Source: Cnuella takakiae
GTDB taxonomy: Bacteria; Bacteroidota; Bacteroidia; Chitinophagales; Chitinophagaceae
DNA: 45,293 bases
Assembly (NCBI RefSeq): GCF_001953305.1
Contig: NZ_MTFE01000010.1
Location: 5,094,372-5,139,664 of the forward strand
Direction of reading: 5' to 3'
A program made the translations under genes and the position numbers. Of this stretch, positions 36,501 to 44,019 are shown piece by piece; positions within the stretch are counted from its first letter, which is position 1; each line of letters starts with the position of its first letter. The notes beneath the pieces were generated by a model. The model was not told the origin of the DNA. It saw nothing but the letters and a program-made list of their open reading frames with translations, and did not search any database.

Positions 36501-36932
36501 CACCGCCGGCCGGCTTTCTTCTTCCACCGCCGTAGGCAGGTCGCGGAAAAAACTTAAGAGGAACTGCAGGAGCTGCAACCGCTGGTAGGCCAGGGTGGCG
36601 TATTCCTCTTCGGAAAGCATGGTATCGTCCGTAAAGCGGTTGGTAATGGGCAGGCTTTTAAAAAACCGGTCAAGCTCACCGGCGGGCACTGTTACCACTC
36701 TCGCCAGTTGAAACACCGCATCCTTCGCCAGCAGGTCGTTCCAGGTGTGGGTGGCCTCGCCCAGTTCGTTGAAAAAGCGGATGTCTTTGCTGAACTCGAA
36801 CACCGTTTTGAGATAGTCGTTCAGGGCGGCCGTGCGCAGGGCAAAACCCTGCCCCAACAGCAAGGGGTTGCCATACGGCACCGATCCGTCGGACAGGGGA
36901 TAATTGTGAATATTGGCGATGGGTTTTCCCAC
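33507..36932 (-). CDS. eCIS baseplate J-like wedge protein (Pvc11-like)
   Basis: A 1141-residue protein. The start is a GTG four bases after the gp25 stop. The C-terminal third has the gpJ-type layout: FWRSSQRLRHKRRGINQWDL, a hallmark of the Bacteroidetes family, then VLEKFPAMYKVRCLNHAFYD and AIEDWLRQKSSPFLQFQV. The middle contains beta-rich inserted domains. It partners with the Pvc12-like protein as the second wedge component. The assignment to Pvc11 is by order and length; the split between the two wedge roles is not certain. Confidence 0.85.
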   Translation of the reverse strand: MGKPIANIHNYPLSDGSVPYGNPLLLGQGFALRTAALNDYLKTVFEFSKDIRFFNELGEATHTWNDLLAKDAVFQLARVVTVPAGELDRFFKSLPITNRFTDDTMLSEEEYATLAYQRLQLLQFLLSFFRDLPTAVEEESRPAVLAMLRSNAVGQLFVAYRALLTECLAGGSPLVAPASRKAVAPLADLRFEPVEDDTTGALNNYYNPTNLAGTPVLAVYSNAYDQLKAANEYAYTLFRGLLRVLQTFTQWALGKLRDLSESTPTHQPHVGLLLAFARLLRLYDARFNQLIPAHTDFVFRYVLQLKEEPERPDTAYVHLELAKNVSQYFLARDTRFKAGKNSENKPLYYRAVNDVVLNGATIAAFRSTVLLRQGNGLFSVAATGDAASPEWQVNNAWMPFNDLAESYTGMAIESKLLAAVEKKDTSIALIFRFGSAPPATTGLAESARVALVLETGTEEALTVSAVTLSETDLKITATLSKDLKEKVRTGLNVRVRWVSPQRDAAANNPYVLFYGFLLQAELARIAIELPQQTFNPTGVRTSAGLLPGSASFPAFGTQSLAGTSFRLYHPFIRYAATIDLTIQWAEKLKASVAVSVQDVARTLPANSATSTLNDVANGSRSSVKVELEADQTYTVTATHSSTGGNTTVETMLPRVLLVKEVSLTADLQEVAYEKENSGAPQFTEELLQRPRIVRSLYLATASKAQQKIELHQRHQQYRIRIPVIHRNNRTAHLYPFGERAVNKATGLTLLPDYAVLGYADFVADFYIGLRGIQPGQTVSLLFNMAEETAAQSGDDATIKWYTIADNSFEALDPSRVIDTTQNFLQSGLVQVMLPDTATTNNTLVEGEGLYWLVARCDKHYDVVANIRGVYTNGVAVERVLDESNTETKASVAPGTVEQLFPKTAAVKTVTQETPSFNGREKETEAHYFWRSSQRLRHKRRGINQWDLEQLVLEKFPAMYKVRCLNHAFYDEESTTLLARPAHTVISVIPFYVVNEQSPNFQPAITLSKLKAIEDWLRQKSSPFLQFQVVNAFWDVVSVQLDAVLAPDVQDLLYYRQQLNTDLQWFFSPWAFTRTDTPPLQTRIFLATLVDYIDELPYVHHIKGLRVFRNGQEVADEILTSSQIHLLTTAAEHTLTVFANGQ

Positions 36933-36936
36933 GGGC

Positions 36937-37335
36937 TTAGGTATTCAGGTAAAAAGGAAAAACAAAATTGTTTCGCCGGCGGGTGGACAGTACCACGTAA
37001 TCGAGCAGCATCAGGTAACGGCCTTCCACCACCTCGTCGGGTGCAAACTCAATCGACAAGGGCTGTATGCGGGCTTCGTACAGGGCAATGCTGCGCACCA
37101 GCACCATCCGCATATAAGCTTTGAAGTGTTCGTCCACGCTTTCAAAAACCATCCGCTTGAGGGCGCTGCCGTAATCCGGCTGCATCACCCGTTCGCCCAG
37201 TTCGGTGGTGAACAGGATGTACAGGCTTTGGTTGATATCGTCAACGCCGTTGGCCATCACCGTTTGGTTGCGGTCGGCGTTAAAGCGGGGTGGGAAGGCC
37301 CAGCCGGCTCCGATGATTTCTTGTTCGCTTGCCAT
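36937..37335 (-). CDS. GPW/gp25-family baseplate protein (Pvc9-like)
   Basis: A 132-residue protein with the gp25 fold signature: GWAFPPRFNADRNQTVMANG, VDDINQSLYILFTTELGERV and MQPDYGSALKRMVFESVDEH. The gp25 subunit connects the wedge to the sheath initiation ring and helps trigger contraction. The ATG at 37335 follows the PAAR gene by 2 bases. Length is normal for the family. Confidence 0.93.
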   Translation of the reverse strand: MASEQEIIGAGWAFPPRFNADRNQTVMANGVDDINQSLYILFTTELGERVMQPDYGSALKRMVFESVDEHFKAYMRMVLVRSIALYEARIQPLSIEFAPDEVVEGRYLMLLDYVVLSTRRRNNFVFPFYLNT

Positions 37336-37337
37336 AG

Positions 37338-37598
37338 TTATCCAATTTGTACCATGGGAAACCCCACGGGAATGGAAGATCCGTTCAGGGCAGTATCGCC
37401 GGCCCGCAGCACCGGGCGCCCGCCAACCAGCACCGTAACGCTGCCCACGGCAAATGCCATGGGTACATTGCCCGAAGCGGGCGTGCTGATGTCGCCCGCC
37501 ACGGCCGCAGGCAGTCCGCCAATCAGTACCGTGGCCACCCCGGGACCGGTGATCATACCATCAACGGTGAGGTCGGAAATGCGGGCAGCAGAAGGCAT
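37338..37598 (-). CDS. PAAR tip protein (Pvc10-like)
   Basis: An 86-residue protein made entirely of a PAAR-like domain: MPSAARISDLTVDGMITGPG, then VLIGGLPAAVAGDI and VTVLVGGRPVLRAGDTAL. PAAR proteins sharpen the spike and coordinate a metal ion. There is no C-terminal toxin extension. It precedes gp25 here, while in PVC the order is spike, gp25, tip. A 78-base gap separates it from the spike gene. Confidence 0.92.
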   Translation of the reverse strand: MPSAARISDLTVDGMITGPGVATVLIGGLPAAVAGDISTPASGNVPMAFAVGSVTVLVGGRPVLRAGDTALNGSSIPVGFPMVQIG

Positions 37599-37676
37599 GG
37601 TTTGTTGTTTTTGTTGTGAACAAAGGAGCGCGGTTGTCTTTGCCGGTAAGGCAGCAGACGCCGCTGCCCATCCGTT

Positions 37677-39347
37677 TTAGTTAATGAGCACCATCGCGCC
37701 TTTGAGCGTGAGGTTGCCCGATGCGTTGACATCGATCATGGCGCCCTCCAACTTCAGGTTGGTGGCGGCCTTGATGGTAACGTCCTTGCTCCCGGTGACA
37801 GTGATGGCGCTGCGCGTCAGCTCCACCTTATTGCCGTTTTCGTCGGCCACCGACACGGTGTGCTGGTCTTCGGACAACAGGATTTTATTACCGGCCGGGG
37901 TGGAAATTTCGTGTTCGCCTTTTTCGTCATTCCAGGCCCACTTCATGCCTTTTTTGGTCACCAGTACTTTAGGGTAGTTATCATCGGTAAACGGCGTGTG
38001 CGGCGGCAGCTTGGGGCTGAAGGACGAACCCAGAACCAGGGGCACATCGTAATCGGTGCCGGTAAAGGCAACCAGCACTTCATCGCCGATTTCGGGAAGC
38101 AGCACCAGGCCATAACCATCGCCGGCATAGGGCGTCAGCAGCCGGGCCCAGAGGGGTTCCTGTGCATGGGCCCAACCGGCGATCTTTACCTGTACGCGGT
38201 AAAGGTTATCGGGGTCGCCTTCAAGGGCGGTTACCAACGCGTTGAGCACCAGGGGCCGGGCCGCCGCGGGGGCCAGGCCAAACCGGGTGGCATACCCCTC
38301 GTGGTTAAGGCCAAATTGTACAAAGGTGCTAAAGCCGCCGTCGCCATAATCGTGCATCACCGAGGTGATCACGTAACGGCCGTCGGCAATTTCGTTAAAG
38401 CCTTCCACGGCCAGCGTGTACCCGGGCTTTGCCTCGAACTGCGCTCTGATGTGGGCCAGGCCGTTGTGTTTCGACAGGGTTTTGAGCTGCGTGGCCGCGG
38501 CCACCCGGTCGCGGGCTTCGGCCTGGTGAAAGGTGCGGTAATCCACGATTGACTGTTTGCCTTTGACGGTTGTGGCATCGGTGGTAGGCGGCTCGGTTTC
38601 GTCAGCAGTTTCGGTTTCAAAGGTGGCGGGGTTGAAGCTGATCAACTCGTCTTCCAGCCGGTACTTGCGCTCGTCCTGCTCCACTTCCAGCTCAAACACG
38701 TTATCGCCGTAACGGGCCGTGAGCACCTTCAGCGGGTCCACCTGCTCGCGAGGCTTTTCCAGCACCACGGCCTCACCTTCGGTGTACAAAAAGCAACCGT
38801 TGGCTTCGGCGCGCAGGTTGATGAAATCCCAGTTGCTCAACCCGTTTTTTACCAGTTGCGTATGCTTGACCATAAATGGTGGCAGCGGGGCCGTGGGACT
38901 GAGCCGGCAGCCCCCTCCCCTCACAATGGTCTCAATCACCTCCTTATCAGTTTGCCCCGCAAACACTTCCGTGTTGGAGGTAAGGGACAGGTTCACCGCT
39001 TTTGTTTTGGCGGTGAGCTGCAGGCGGCTGCCGCCGGCCGAATGCTTGAACTTGTGCCGTACGATGGTGCCTTCAAAAAGGATGAGGGTATCGGCATCGT
39101 GTTTGGCCTGGATGGTGAGCGGCTGGCCGGAGAGCGGCAGGGTGCCTCCGGAAAGGACGGGCAAGGGCGTGCCGCCCAGGTCGAGGCTTTGCTTCAGCAG
39201 GAGCTGGGCCGAGGTAATGTGCTGGTAGGCCTGCCGCACCTGTACCGAGATAAGCTGAAACACTTCGGGCAGGGGCTGGCCATTCACCAGCACGGTGCAG
39301 GCATACTGGGTAAAATTCACATCGGTAAGCAAGGCTGTCAGCGGCAT
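37677..39347 (-). CDS. VgrG-like spike protein (Pvc8-like)
   Basis: A protein of about 556 residues from the ATG at 39347, which lies one base after the upstream stop (TGATATG). Order: a D-like hub domain with FEGTIVRHKFKHSAGGSRLQ and SNWDFINLRAEANGCFLYTE; an OB domain around YRVQVKIAGWAHAQEPLWAR and PEIGDEVLVAFTGTDYDVPL (about residues 365-440); and a beta-helical spike (NKILLSEDQHTVSVADENGN, then GAMIDVNASGNLTLKGAMVL). It caps the inner tube and is driven out on contraction. The frame extends upstream to 39392 but that would overlap the hub gene. Confidence 0.92.
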   Translation of the reverse strand: MPLTALLTDVNFTQYACTVLVNGQPLPEVFQLISVQVRQAYQHITSAQLLLKQSLDLGGTPLPVLSGGTLPLSGQPLTIQAKHDADTLILFEGTIVRHKFKHSAGGSRLQLTAKTKAVNLSLTSNTEVFAGQTDKEVIETIVRGGGCRLSPTAPLPPFMVKHTQLVKNGLSNWDFINLRAEANGCFLYTEGEAVVLEKPREQVDPLKVLTARYGDNVFELEVEQDERKYRLEDELISFNPATFETETADETEPPTTDATTVKGKQSIVDYRTFHQAEARDRVAAATQLKTLSKHNGLAHIRAQFEAKPGYTLAVEGFNEIADGRYVITSVMHDYGDGGFSTFVQFGLNHEGYATRFGLAPAAARPLVLNALVTALEGDPDNLYRVQVKIAGWAHAQEPLWARLLTPYAGDGYGLVLLPEIGDEVLVAFTGTDYDVPLVLGSSFSPKLPPHTPFTDDNYPKVLVTKKGMKWAWNDEKGEHEISTPAGNKILLSEDQHTVSVADENGNKVELTRSAITVTGSKDVTIKAATNLKLEGAMIDVNASGNLTLKGAMVLIN

Positions 39348-39348
39348 A

Positions 39349-40008
39349 TCAGCGGTTGAAGGTTGAGCGTATGCTGTTGAGATTTTCTTCACGGGCCATT
39401 TCCACCGCCCGCACCACGTTGTTGGTGGCCGAGAAGGCCGTGCTCAAAAAGCTGGCGGCATTGCCGATGGTCTCCACAACTTCAGCGTTGGCCAGGCGGT
39501 CGAGCAGGGGCACCCGGGGCTTGGGCTCCACTTCGTTGAACGAGGCATTAATGGTGGCGCGGAGCGGGATGCCCAGTTGGTTGAATAAGGTATAGTTGAC
39601 CGAAAAAGCTTCGATCTCGCAGGGAAATACAAAGGTGCCCCAGAGCAGCAGCAACTGCGGCAGCTTCAGGTGGGCATTGCCGGTGGCGCTATTGAACGAA
39701 AGCAGGTCTTTTTTCCCAGGCATCACCACCGATTCAAACTTTTTGGTTTCCTGGAGCACCACCCGCTGGTCGCCGTTGGCGCCGGTACCGTCGACCAGGA
39801 AGTCGAAACTCATTTTCTTCAGGCTCACGGCTGTTACAGGGGTGCTTTGGGCCGCATCGCCGGTGGCTTCTTTTTTGTCCTTTGTCAGGTTGAACTCCAC
39901 CTTGTAGCTGGCCGGGTTGAACATGGCCATAAACACCCGGGGATTGAGCAGGTCGGCAGGCTTCTCAAAGCTTTTGAACGACAGGATGGTCATTTTCAGG
40001 AGCGTCAT
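39349..40008 (-). CDS. eCIS hub adaptor with CIS_tube domain (Pvc7-like)
   Basis: A 219-residue protein. The N-terminal domain shows AMFNPASYKVEFNL and the C-terminal half LPQLLLLWGTFVFPCEIEAF with LGIPLRATINASFNEVE, typical of the CIS_tube family that links the inner tube to the spike. Afp7-type proteins often carry a LysM domain near the C-terminus; here I see only a short helical tail (VEMAREENLNSIRS), so LysM seems lacking. Its start is 6 bases after the DUF5908 stop. Confidence 0.88.
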   Translation of the reverse strand: MTLLKMTILSFKSFEKPADLLNPRVFMAMFNPASYKVEFNLTKDKKEATGDAAQSTPVTAVSLKKMSFDFLVDGTGANGDQRVVLQETKKFESVVMPGKKDLLSFNSATGNAHLKLPQLLLLWGTFVFPCEIEAFSVNYTLFNQLGIPLRATINASFNEVEPKPRVPLLDRLANAEVVETIGNAASFLSTAFSATNNVVRAVEMAREENLNSIRSTFNR

Positions 40009-40014
40009 AGAAAC

Positions 40015-40179
40015 TCAGCGTTGTTTTTTTTCGTCCAGGATCTCGAGCACTTTTTCCACGGCTTCCTTTACCACGGCTTCCACCGACACATTTCCGGTGC
40101 CGGGTGCTGCGCCGCTGCCCGAGGACCCGTTTTGGTCCACCGTTGCGGTGATCACAATCTCATTGATTACAACAGGCAT
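40015..40179 (-). CDS. Small DUF5908 eCIS protein (Pvc6-like)
   Basis: A 54-residue protein from the ATG at 40179: MPVVINEIVITATVDQNG, a Gly/Ser/Ala linker, then a helix VSVEAVVKEAVEKVLEIL. This matches DUF5908, small proteins that recur between the tube and hub genes of Bacteroidetes eCIS and sit at the place of Pvc6. Its job is unknown; a role in hub assembly is inferred. The frame opens upstream at 40290 but that part overlaps the second tube gene and has shadow-like composition. Confidence 0.85.
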   Translation of the reverse strand: MPVVINEIVITATVDQNGSSGSGAAPGTGNVSVEAVVKEAVEKVLEILDEKKQR

Positions 40180-40180
40180 A

Positions 40181-40621
40181 TCAGGTATTGATGATTTTGA
40201 AATACTGGTAATACAGTTCCAGCGATTCGATGACCAGCGAACTGGTTTCGGCGTTGAAGTTGGACACGCTCCACTTGAGCGGGTAGGCATTTAAAAAACG
40301 GTAGGCCACCAGCGGCTCTTTTTGCTCGTTCAGCAGGGCCACCAGCACGGAGGTGGGCCGGATGTCGAGGTTTTCGATGGCATCGCGGCACCAGGCCGTC
40401 AGGGGCGAAGAAACGGCCAGCGCCCGCTTGAGCACCAGCGGCGTGTAGGCCGCCCGGGTGGGGAGCTTTTGGGTAAAGCGGTTTTCGCCGCCTTCCACCA
40501 CATCCTCGGTTTGCAACTCCATCGCAATGCCGGCCACGTCCTGGAAGGCCACGTCCACCTGGGCATTGCTGATCTCAAAACTCACCCAAAACGAAAATCC
40601 AACGGGAGGATACCGGTTCAT
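40181..40621 (-). CDS. Second inner-tube protein (Pvc5-like)
   Basis: A 146-residue protein of the T4 gp19-like tail tube family: FSFWVSFEISNAQVDVAFQD, PLVLKRALAVSSPLTAWCRD and a C-terminal SLVIESLELYYQYFKI. It differs clearly from the first tube gene, and its position before the hub fits the tube-initiator (Pvc5) that forms the lowest ring. The next gene starts one base after its stop. Confidence 0.85.
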   Translation of the reverse strand: MNRYPPVGFSFWVSFEISNAQVDVAFQDVAGIAMELQTEDVVEGGENRFTQKLPTRAAYTPLVLKRALAVSSPLTAWCRDAIENLDIRPTSVLVALLNEQKEPLVAYRFLNAYPLKWSVSNFNAETSSLVIESLELYYQYFKIINT

Positions 40622-40632
40622 CTAACAGATTT

Positions 40633-41064
40633 TTAAAGGGCTTCAATCACCAGGCCTTCGTGCGCCAGCTCGATGGTTTCCACAGCCACTTCGTTGGCAT
40701 CGCTTTTCAGGTCGGGGGCCGTCACCTTGGTGGGAAAGGCGTTCTTCACCCGCCAGATGTACACCGGCTCGTGGTTTTCGTTGAGCAGGGAGATGGTTAC
40801 ATCACGGCGCTCGATCTTGCTGAGCGAAACAGTGTTCAGCCACTGGAAGAACTCGTTGTCGCCGTTGAACATACCGCGCTTGAGCGTTATGTTTCCATAC
40901 TTCTGCAGGCCGGGCATTTTGATCTTGTGGTATTCAGGGCTGGCCCCATCCCGGTATTCAATCAGTTCGTTTTCGATATTGAGGCCGGTCACTTCGGTAA
41001 AGCCCACCTTGGAGCCGCCCCATTCAACGCGGAAATGAAATTTCGGAAGCGGATAGTTTGCCAT
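40633..41064 (-). CDS. Main inner-tube protein (Pvc1-like)
   Basis: A 143-residue protein of the phage tail-tube (gp19) family: FHFRVEWGGSKVGFTEVTGL, then PGLQKYGNITLKRGMFNGDN and VETIELAHEGLVIEAL. These are hallmark Hcp-like tube residues. It forms stacked hexameric rings through which the effector passes. It follows the sheath gene by 19 bases, as in Afp, PVC and AlgoCIS. Confidence 0.93.
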   Translation of the reverse strand: MANYPLPKFHFRVEWGGSKVGFTEVTGLNIENELIEYRDGASPEYHKIKMPGLQKYGNITLKRGMFNGDNEFFQWLNTVSLSKIERRDVTISLLNENHEPVYIWRVKNAFPTKVTAPDLKSDANEVAVETIELAHEGLVIEAL

Positions 41065-41083
41065 AAATGCGCAGGTTTAAAAA

Positions 41084-42904
41084 TTAAGAAACAGCAAGTT
41101 TGTGCGAAAAGCGCAGGATGATAAATTCGGCCGGCCGCACCACCGCCAGGCCAATCTCCACGATCATCAGCCCGTTGAGCATGTCGTCCTGGGTCATGGT
41201 TTGGTTCAGCCCCACGGCGGTATAAAACGCGTGTTCGGGTTTGGCGCCCTGCAGGGCCCCGGCCCGCCACAGGTTGGTGAGATAGTTGTCGATCATGCCT
41301 TTCACGCGTACCCAGGTGTTGGCGTCGTTGGGCTCAAATACAAATTGCCGGGTGGCGTTCTGGCAGCTTTCCTCCACCATGCTGAAAAAGCGGCGCACGT
41401 TGACGTATTTCCATTCGTTGTTGTTGCCGGCGAGGGTGCGGGCGCCCCATACCAGGTTGCCGCGGCCGGTAAACTGGCGGATGCAGTTGATCGACTTGCC
41501 GTTTTCGGCGTCAACGTTAAAGTCCTGTTGTTCCAGGTCGCTGAGGGGAACTTCCGGCTTTTTTACCGCATTGAGCGATACGTTGGCAGGCGCCTTCCAC
41601 ACCCCGCGGCTGCGGTCCACCGCCGCATATACCCCGGCAATGGCCGGTGAGGACGGCAGCAGCAGCGGAATGCTTAGAAACGCCTCCTTGAGCCTTGCCT
41701 CAAAAACGGAGTTGAAAAACGAAGGAATTTTTGACAGGAAGGTGGTGTTGAGCGTGGCAAAGGAGGTGGCGTCCACGCCTTTTGTGCCCAGGTCGGTTTT
41801 GAGGGCGCCATCGAGGGCCGCGAAGGTATCGGTGATTTTTTTCTGGAGCTGCGTCTGCAGGTGCTCCCATTCCTTGGCACCGGTATCCACGTAGTCGAAC
41901 TTTGTTTTGGCGGCAGCGATGGCGGCATCGGCCTGCACTTTCAACTGGTCGGTTAAAGCCTTGGTGTTATCGAGTAAAGCCTGCTGCTCGGCCGCGGTAA
42001 ACAGCGGCAGCAACCCGTTGCGCTTGCTGTTGATATCGCTGATGGTACCGGTATAAGTTTCAGTGGGAATGTTCTTAAAATAATCATCGCTCAAAAACTG
42101 CAATACCGTTTGGATGGTGAAAATGGTCTTCGCCGTTTTGTAATTGAAGTTGTTGAGCAGCTTGGCCGATTCGTTGGCAGCGATGACATCCTCGGAAAAG
42201 GTCATCTTGATATCGGCCGTGGCAAAGTCGTAGCTGTAAGTCGTTTCCAGATGCGGAAAATAGGCCGCGCCATACTTGATCACGTCGCCGTTGTTGGAGA
42301 TGCGGTTGCGGAACGCCGTCTTGGAAGCTTCCGCCGATACCTTACCGCCGGCTTTTTCGGGCAGCACATCCACCACCACAAATTTATCCTGCAGGGCTGC
42401 CGCTTTCAGCAGTGCGATATTGTACACGTCGTACACCTTGTCTTTATCGGCCATGCCTGCCAGGTCAGGCAGCACCAGCAAGGTAACCTCGTCGTCGAGG
42501 TCCAGCTTGGCGAGGGCGTTTTTGTAGGTATCGGCATCCACCCCAGTGCGGTCCAGGTCGCCAATGGAATGAACATAACAAGGCCCTCCGCCATTATCAA
42601 AATAATGTTTTACCGCATAATACAGGTTGTTGACGTAAGCCGAGGAAAGGCTGGCCTCTGCCGCCATGTTCAACCGAACCAGCACGCTGGCTTTAGCCAC
42701 ATCGGGCGTGCCGTAATACAATTCAAAATCGGCCAGCGAATAGATCTTTTTGGACAAGCCGGTAAGGTCGTCGTCTTTGAGTTCCACGGCTTTCTTTGTG
42801 ACCCCAAAAAAACAGGGAATTGCCGTTTCCACCGATGCCACCGATGGGGGCAGCTTTACGATCTCTTCGAGGTAAACACCCGGTGTTTTATAACTGAAAG
42901 CCAT
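41084..42904 (-). CDS. Contractile tail sheath protein
   Basis: A 606-residue sheath protein. The N-terminus FSYKTPGVYLEEIVKLPPSV and the C-terminus GLAVVRPAEFIILRFSHKL are diagnostic. Near residue 440 lies VDRSRGVWKAPANVSLNAV, the conserved sheath core, and NNEWKYVNVRRFFSMVEESC is the linking strand region. Residues about 240-420 are a mostly helical insertion (TAAEQQALLDNTKALTDQLK...) not needed in the minimal sheath fold, which explains the large size compared with the roughly 350-480 of Afp/PVC sheaths. Only one sheath gene is present, whereas PVC and Afp have three. Confidence 0.95.
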   Translation of the reverse strand: MAFSYKTPGVYLEEIVKLPPSVASVETAIPCFFGVTKKAVELKDDDLTGLSKKIYSLADFELYYGTPDVAKASVLVRLNMAAEASLSSAYVNNLYYAVKHYFDNGGGPCYVHSIGDLDRTGVDADTYKNALAKLDLDDEVTLLVLPDLAGMADKDKVYDVYNIALLKAAALQDKFVVVDVLPEKAGGKVSAEASKTAFRNRISNNGDVIKYGAAYFPHLETTYSYDFATADIKMTFSEDVIAANESAKLLNNFNYKTAKTIFTIQTVLQFLSDDYFKNIPTETYTGTISDINSKRNGLLPLFTAAEQQALLDNTKALTDQLKVQADAAIAAAKTKFDYVDTGAKEWEHLQTQLQKKITDTFAALDGALKTDLGTKGVDATSFATLNTTFLSKIPSFFNSVFEARLKEAFLSIPLLLPSSPAIAGVYAAVDRSRGVWKAPANVSLNAVKKPEVPLSDLEQQDFNVDAENGKSINCIRQFTGRGNLVWGARTLAGNNNEWKYVNVRRFFSMVEESCQNATRQFVFEPNDANTWVRVKGMIDNYLTNLWRAGALQGAKPEHAFYTAVGLNQTMTQDDMLNGLMIVEIGLAVVRPAEFIILRFSHKLAVS

Positions 42905-42930
42905 GTTCTTTGATTTTGAGTTTAAAAATT

Positions 42931-44016
42931 TTATGTGGTAATGAAGAGGGTTGCCGTATTGGTTGTGGGATCGTAGCGGTTCAGCGGGGCTACCGGCACA
43001 GTGGTTTTATGGCTTCCGTTTTGCACCACCACCTGCCGGCGTTGTTGCAGGTAGGGCGTGTAGCCATTGACGGTGGCGGTCACCTGTTTGTAGCCGGGTA
43101 GCTGCGGGTGCGGCTGCACGGTGGGACCGGCCACCTCGGCTTCGTTGAAAAACAACCGGGCGCCGGCATCAAAGCGGCTCGCAGCGAGGGTGAGATTGAC
43201 CGTTGCCTGCAGGGCCGGCAGGTGAACGATAAACTGGTTGAGCAACGCGTACTTTTCGGCATCGGTTTCGGTGGTTAAGAGCGAAGCCCGCGGAATGTTC
43301 ACAATCCCCAGGGTACCGGGCGGCAGCACGCCTTCGGTTACCCATACCCGGGGAAAGGTTTTGAGCAGGGCATTAGTGCTGGCCCGGTGTACCGACAGGC
43401 TGATCACCGCGTCCGTCTTTTGCAGCAGGAGCGACTGCAGGCTCGCCCAATCCTGTTCCCGCTCGATCACCACCACGGTGGCATCCACCGTTACTTTCAG
43501 GTCCAGCGCTTGGGTATCGGTACCCAGCGACTGTCCCACAGCCTTGGCCAGCGCATCACGGGTCATCCGCGCCGGTAAAGGCTCGGCCAAATCGGGCACG
43601 CCGGCTACCTTGCCGGTGCTGCAGGGGCGACAGCGGACGGTGCGCTGTTGAAAGGTATAGTCCACCCCGTCGGCCGAAGGCGCCAGCCACAATCGCCGGC
43701 GGTCGAAAAACAGGCCGCTGGGGAGCAGCGCCCCGGGATGGGTAGGCTGTAGGTAAAACCGGAGCACGGGCGGCAGCAGGGTCAGGGCTTGTGCCGGCGG
43801 TGTCTTGGTAAAGTCGAAGGGTAGGTACAGCCGGGTATAAGCACCCGCTTCTTCGCAAAGCCCCTGGAGCGCCCGGAGGCGTTGGAGCAGCAAAGGCGAG
43901 GGCACCGCCCGCAACAGGGGCTGCTCCGCCGTAGCGATGACCATACCGGTTTTATTCCGTTCGTCAATAAAATTGGCCGTATGATAAAGGGTTAGTATTG
44001 GGGTTTGCTGGGCCAA
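42931..44016 (-). CDS. Unknown 361-residue protein between cap and sheath
   Basis: A protein of about 361 residues with no recognised family. The N-terminal part has LYLPFDFTKTPPAQALTLLP and HPGALLPSGLFFDRRRLWLA. A pair of cysteines (CRPCSTGK) lies near residue 130. The C-terminus is beta-rich (ATVNGYTPYLQQRRQVVVQN, then TNTATLFITT) like an Ig or PEGA-type domain. The likely start is a TTG four bases after the cap stop; an ATG at 43944 would remove 24 residues. The place suggests a particle part, perhaps a cap accessory or anchor; this is inference only. Confidence 0.65.
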   Translation of the reverse strand: MAQQTPILTLYHTANFIDERNKTGMVIATAEQPLLRAVPSPLLLQRLRALQGLCEEAGAYTRLYLPFDFTKTPPAQALTLLPPVLRFYLQPTHPGALLPSGLFFDRRRLWLAPSADGVDYTFQQRTVRCRPCSTGKVAGVPDLAEPLPARMTRDALAKAVGQSLGTDTQALDLKVTVDATVVVIEREQDWASLQSLLLQKTDAVISLSVHRASTNALLKTFPRVWVTEGVLPPGTLGIVNIPRASLLTTETDAEKYALLNQFIVHLPALQATVNLTLAASRFDAGARLFFNEAEVAGPTVQPHPQLPGYKQVTATVNGYTPYLQQRRQVVVQNGSHKTTVPVAPLNRYDPTTNTATLFITT

Positions 44017-44019
44017 GGG

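Noticed and set aside
37338-39347. VgrG and PAAR genes as evidence for a type VI secretion system
   Set aside because: No TssJ, TssL, TssM, TssB/C pair or ClpV-type ATPase is present, while DUF4255, CIS_tube, DUF5908, DUF4157 and a Pvc15-like ATPase point to an eCIS.
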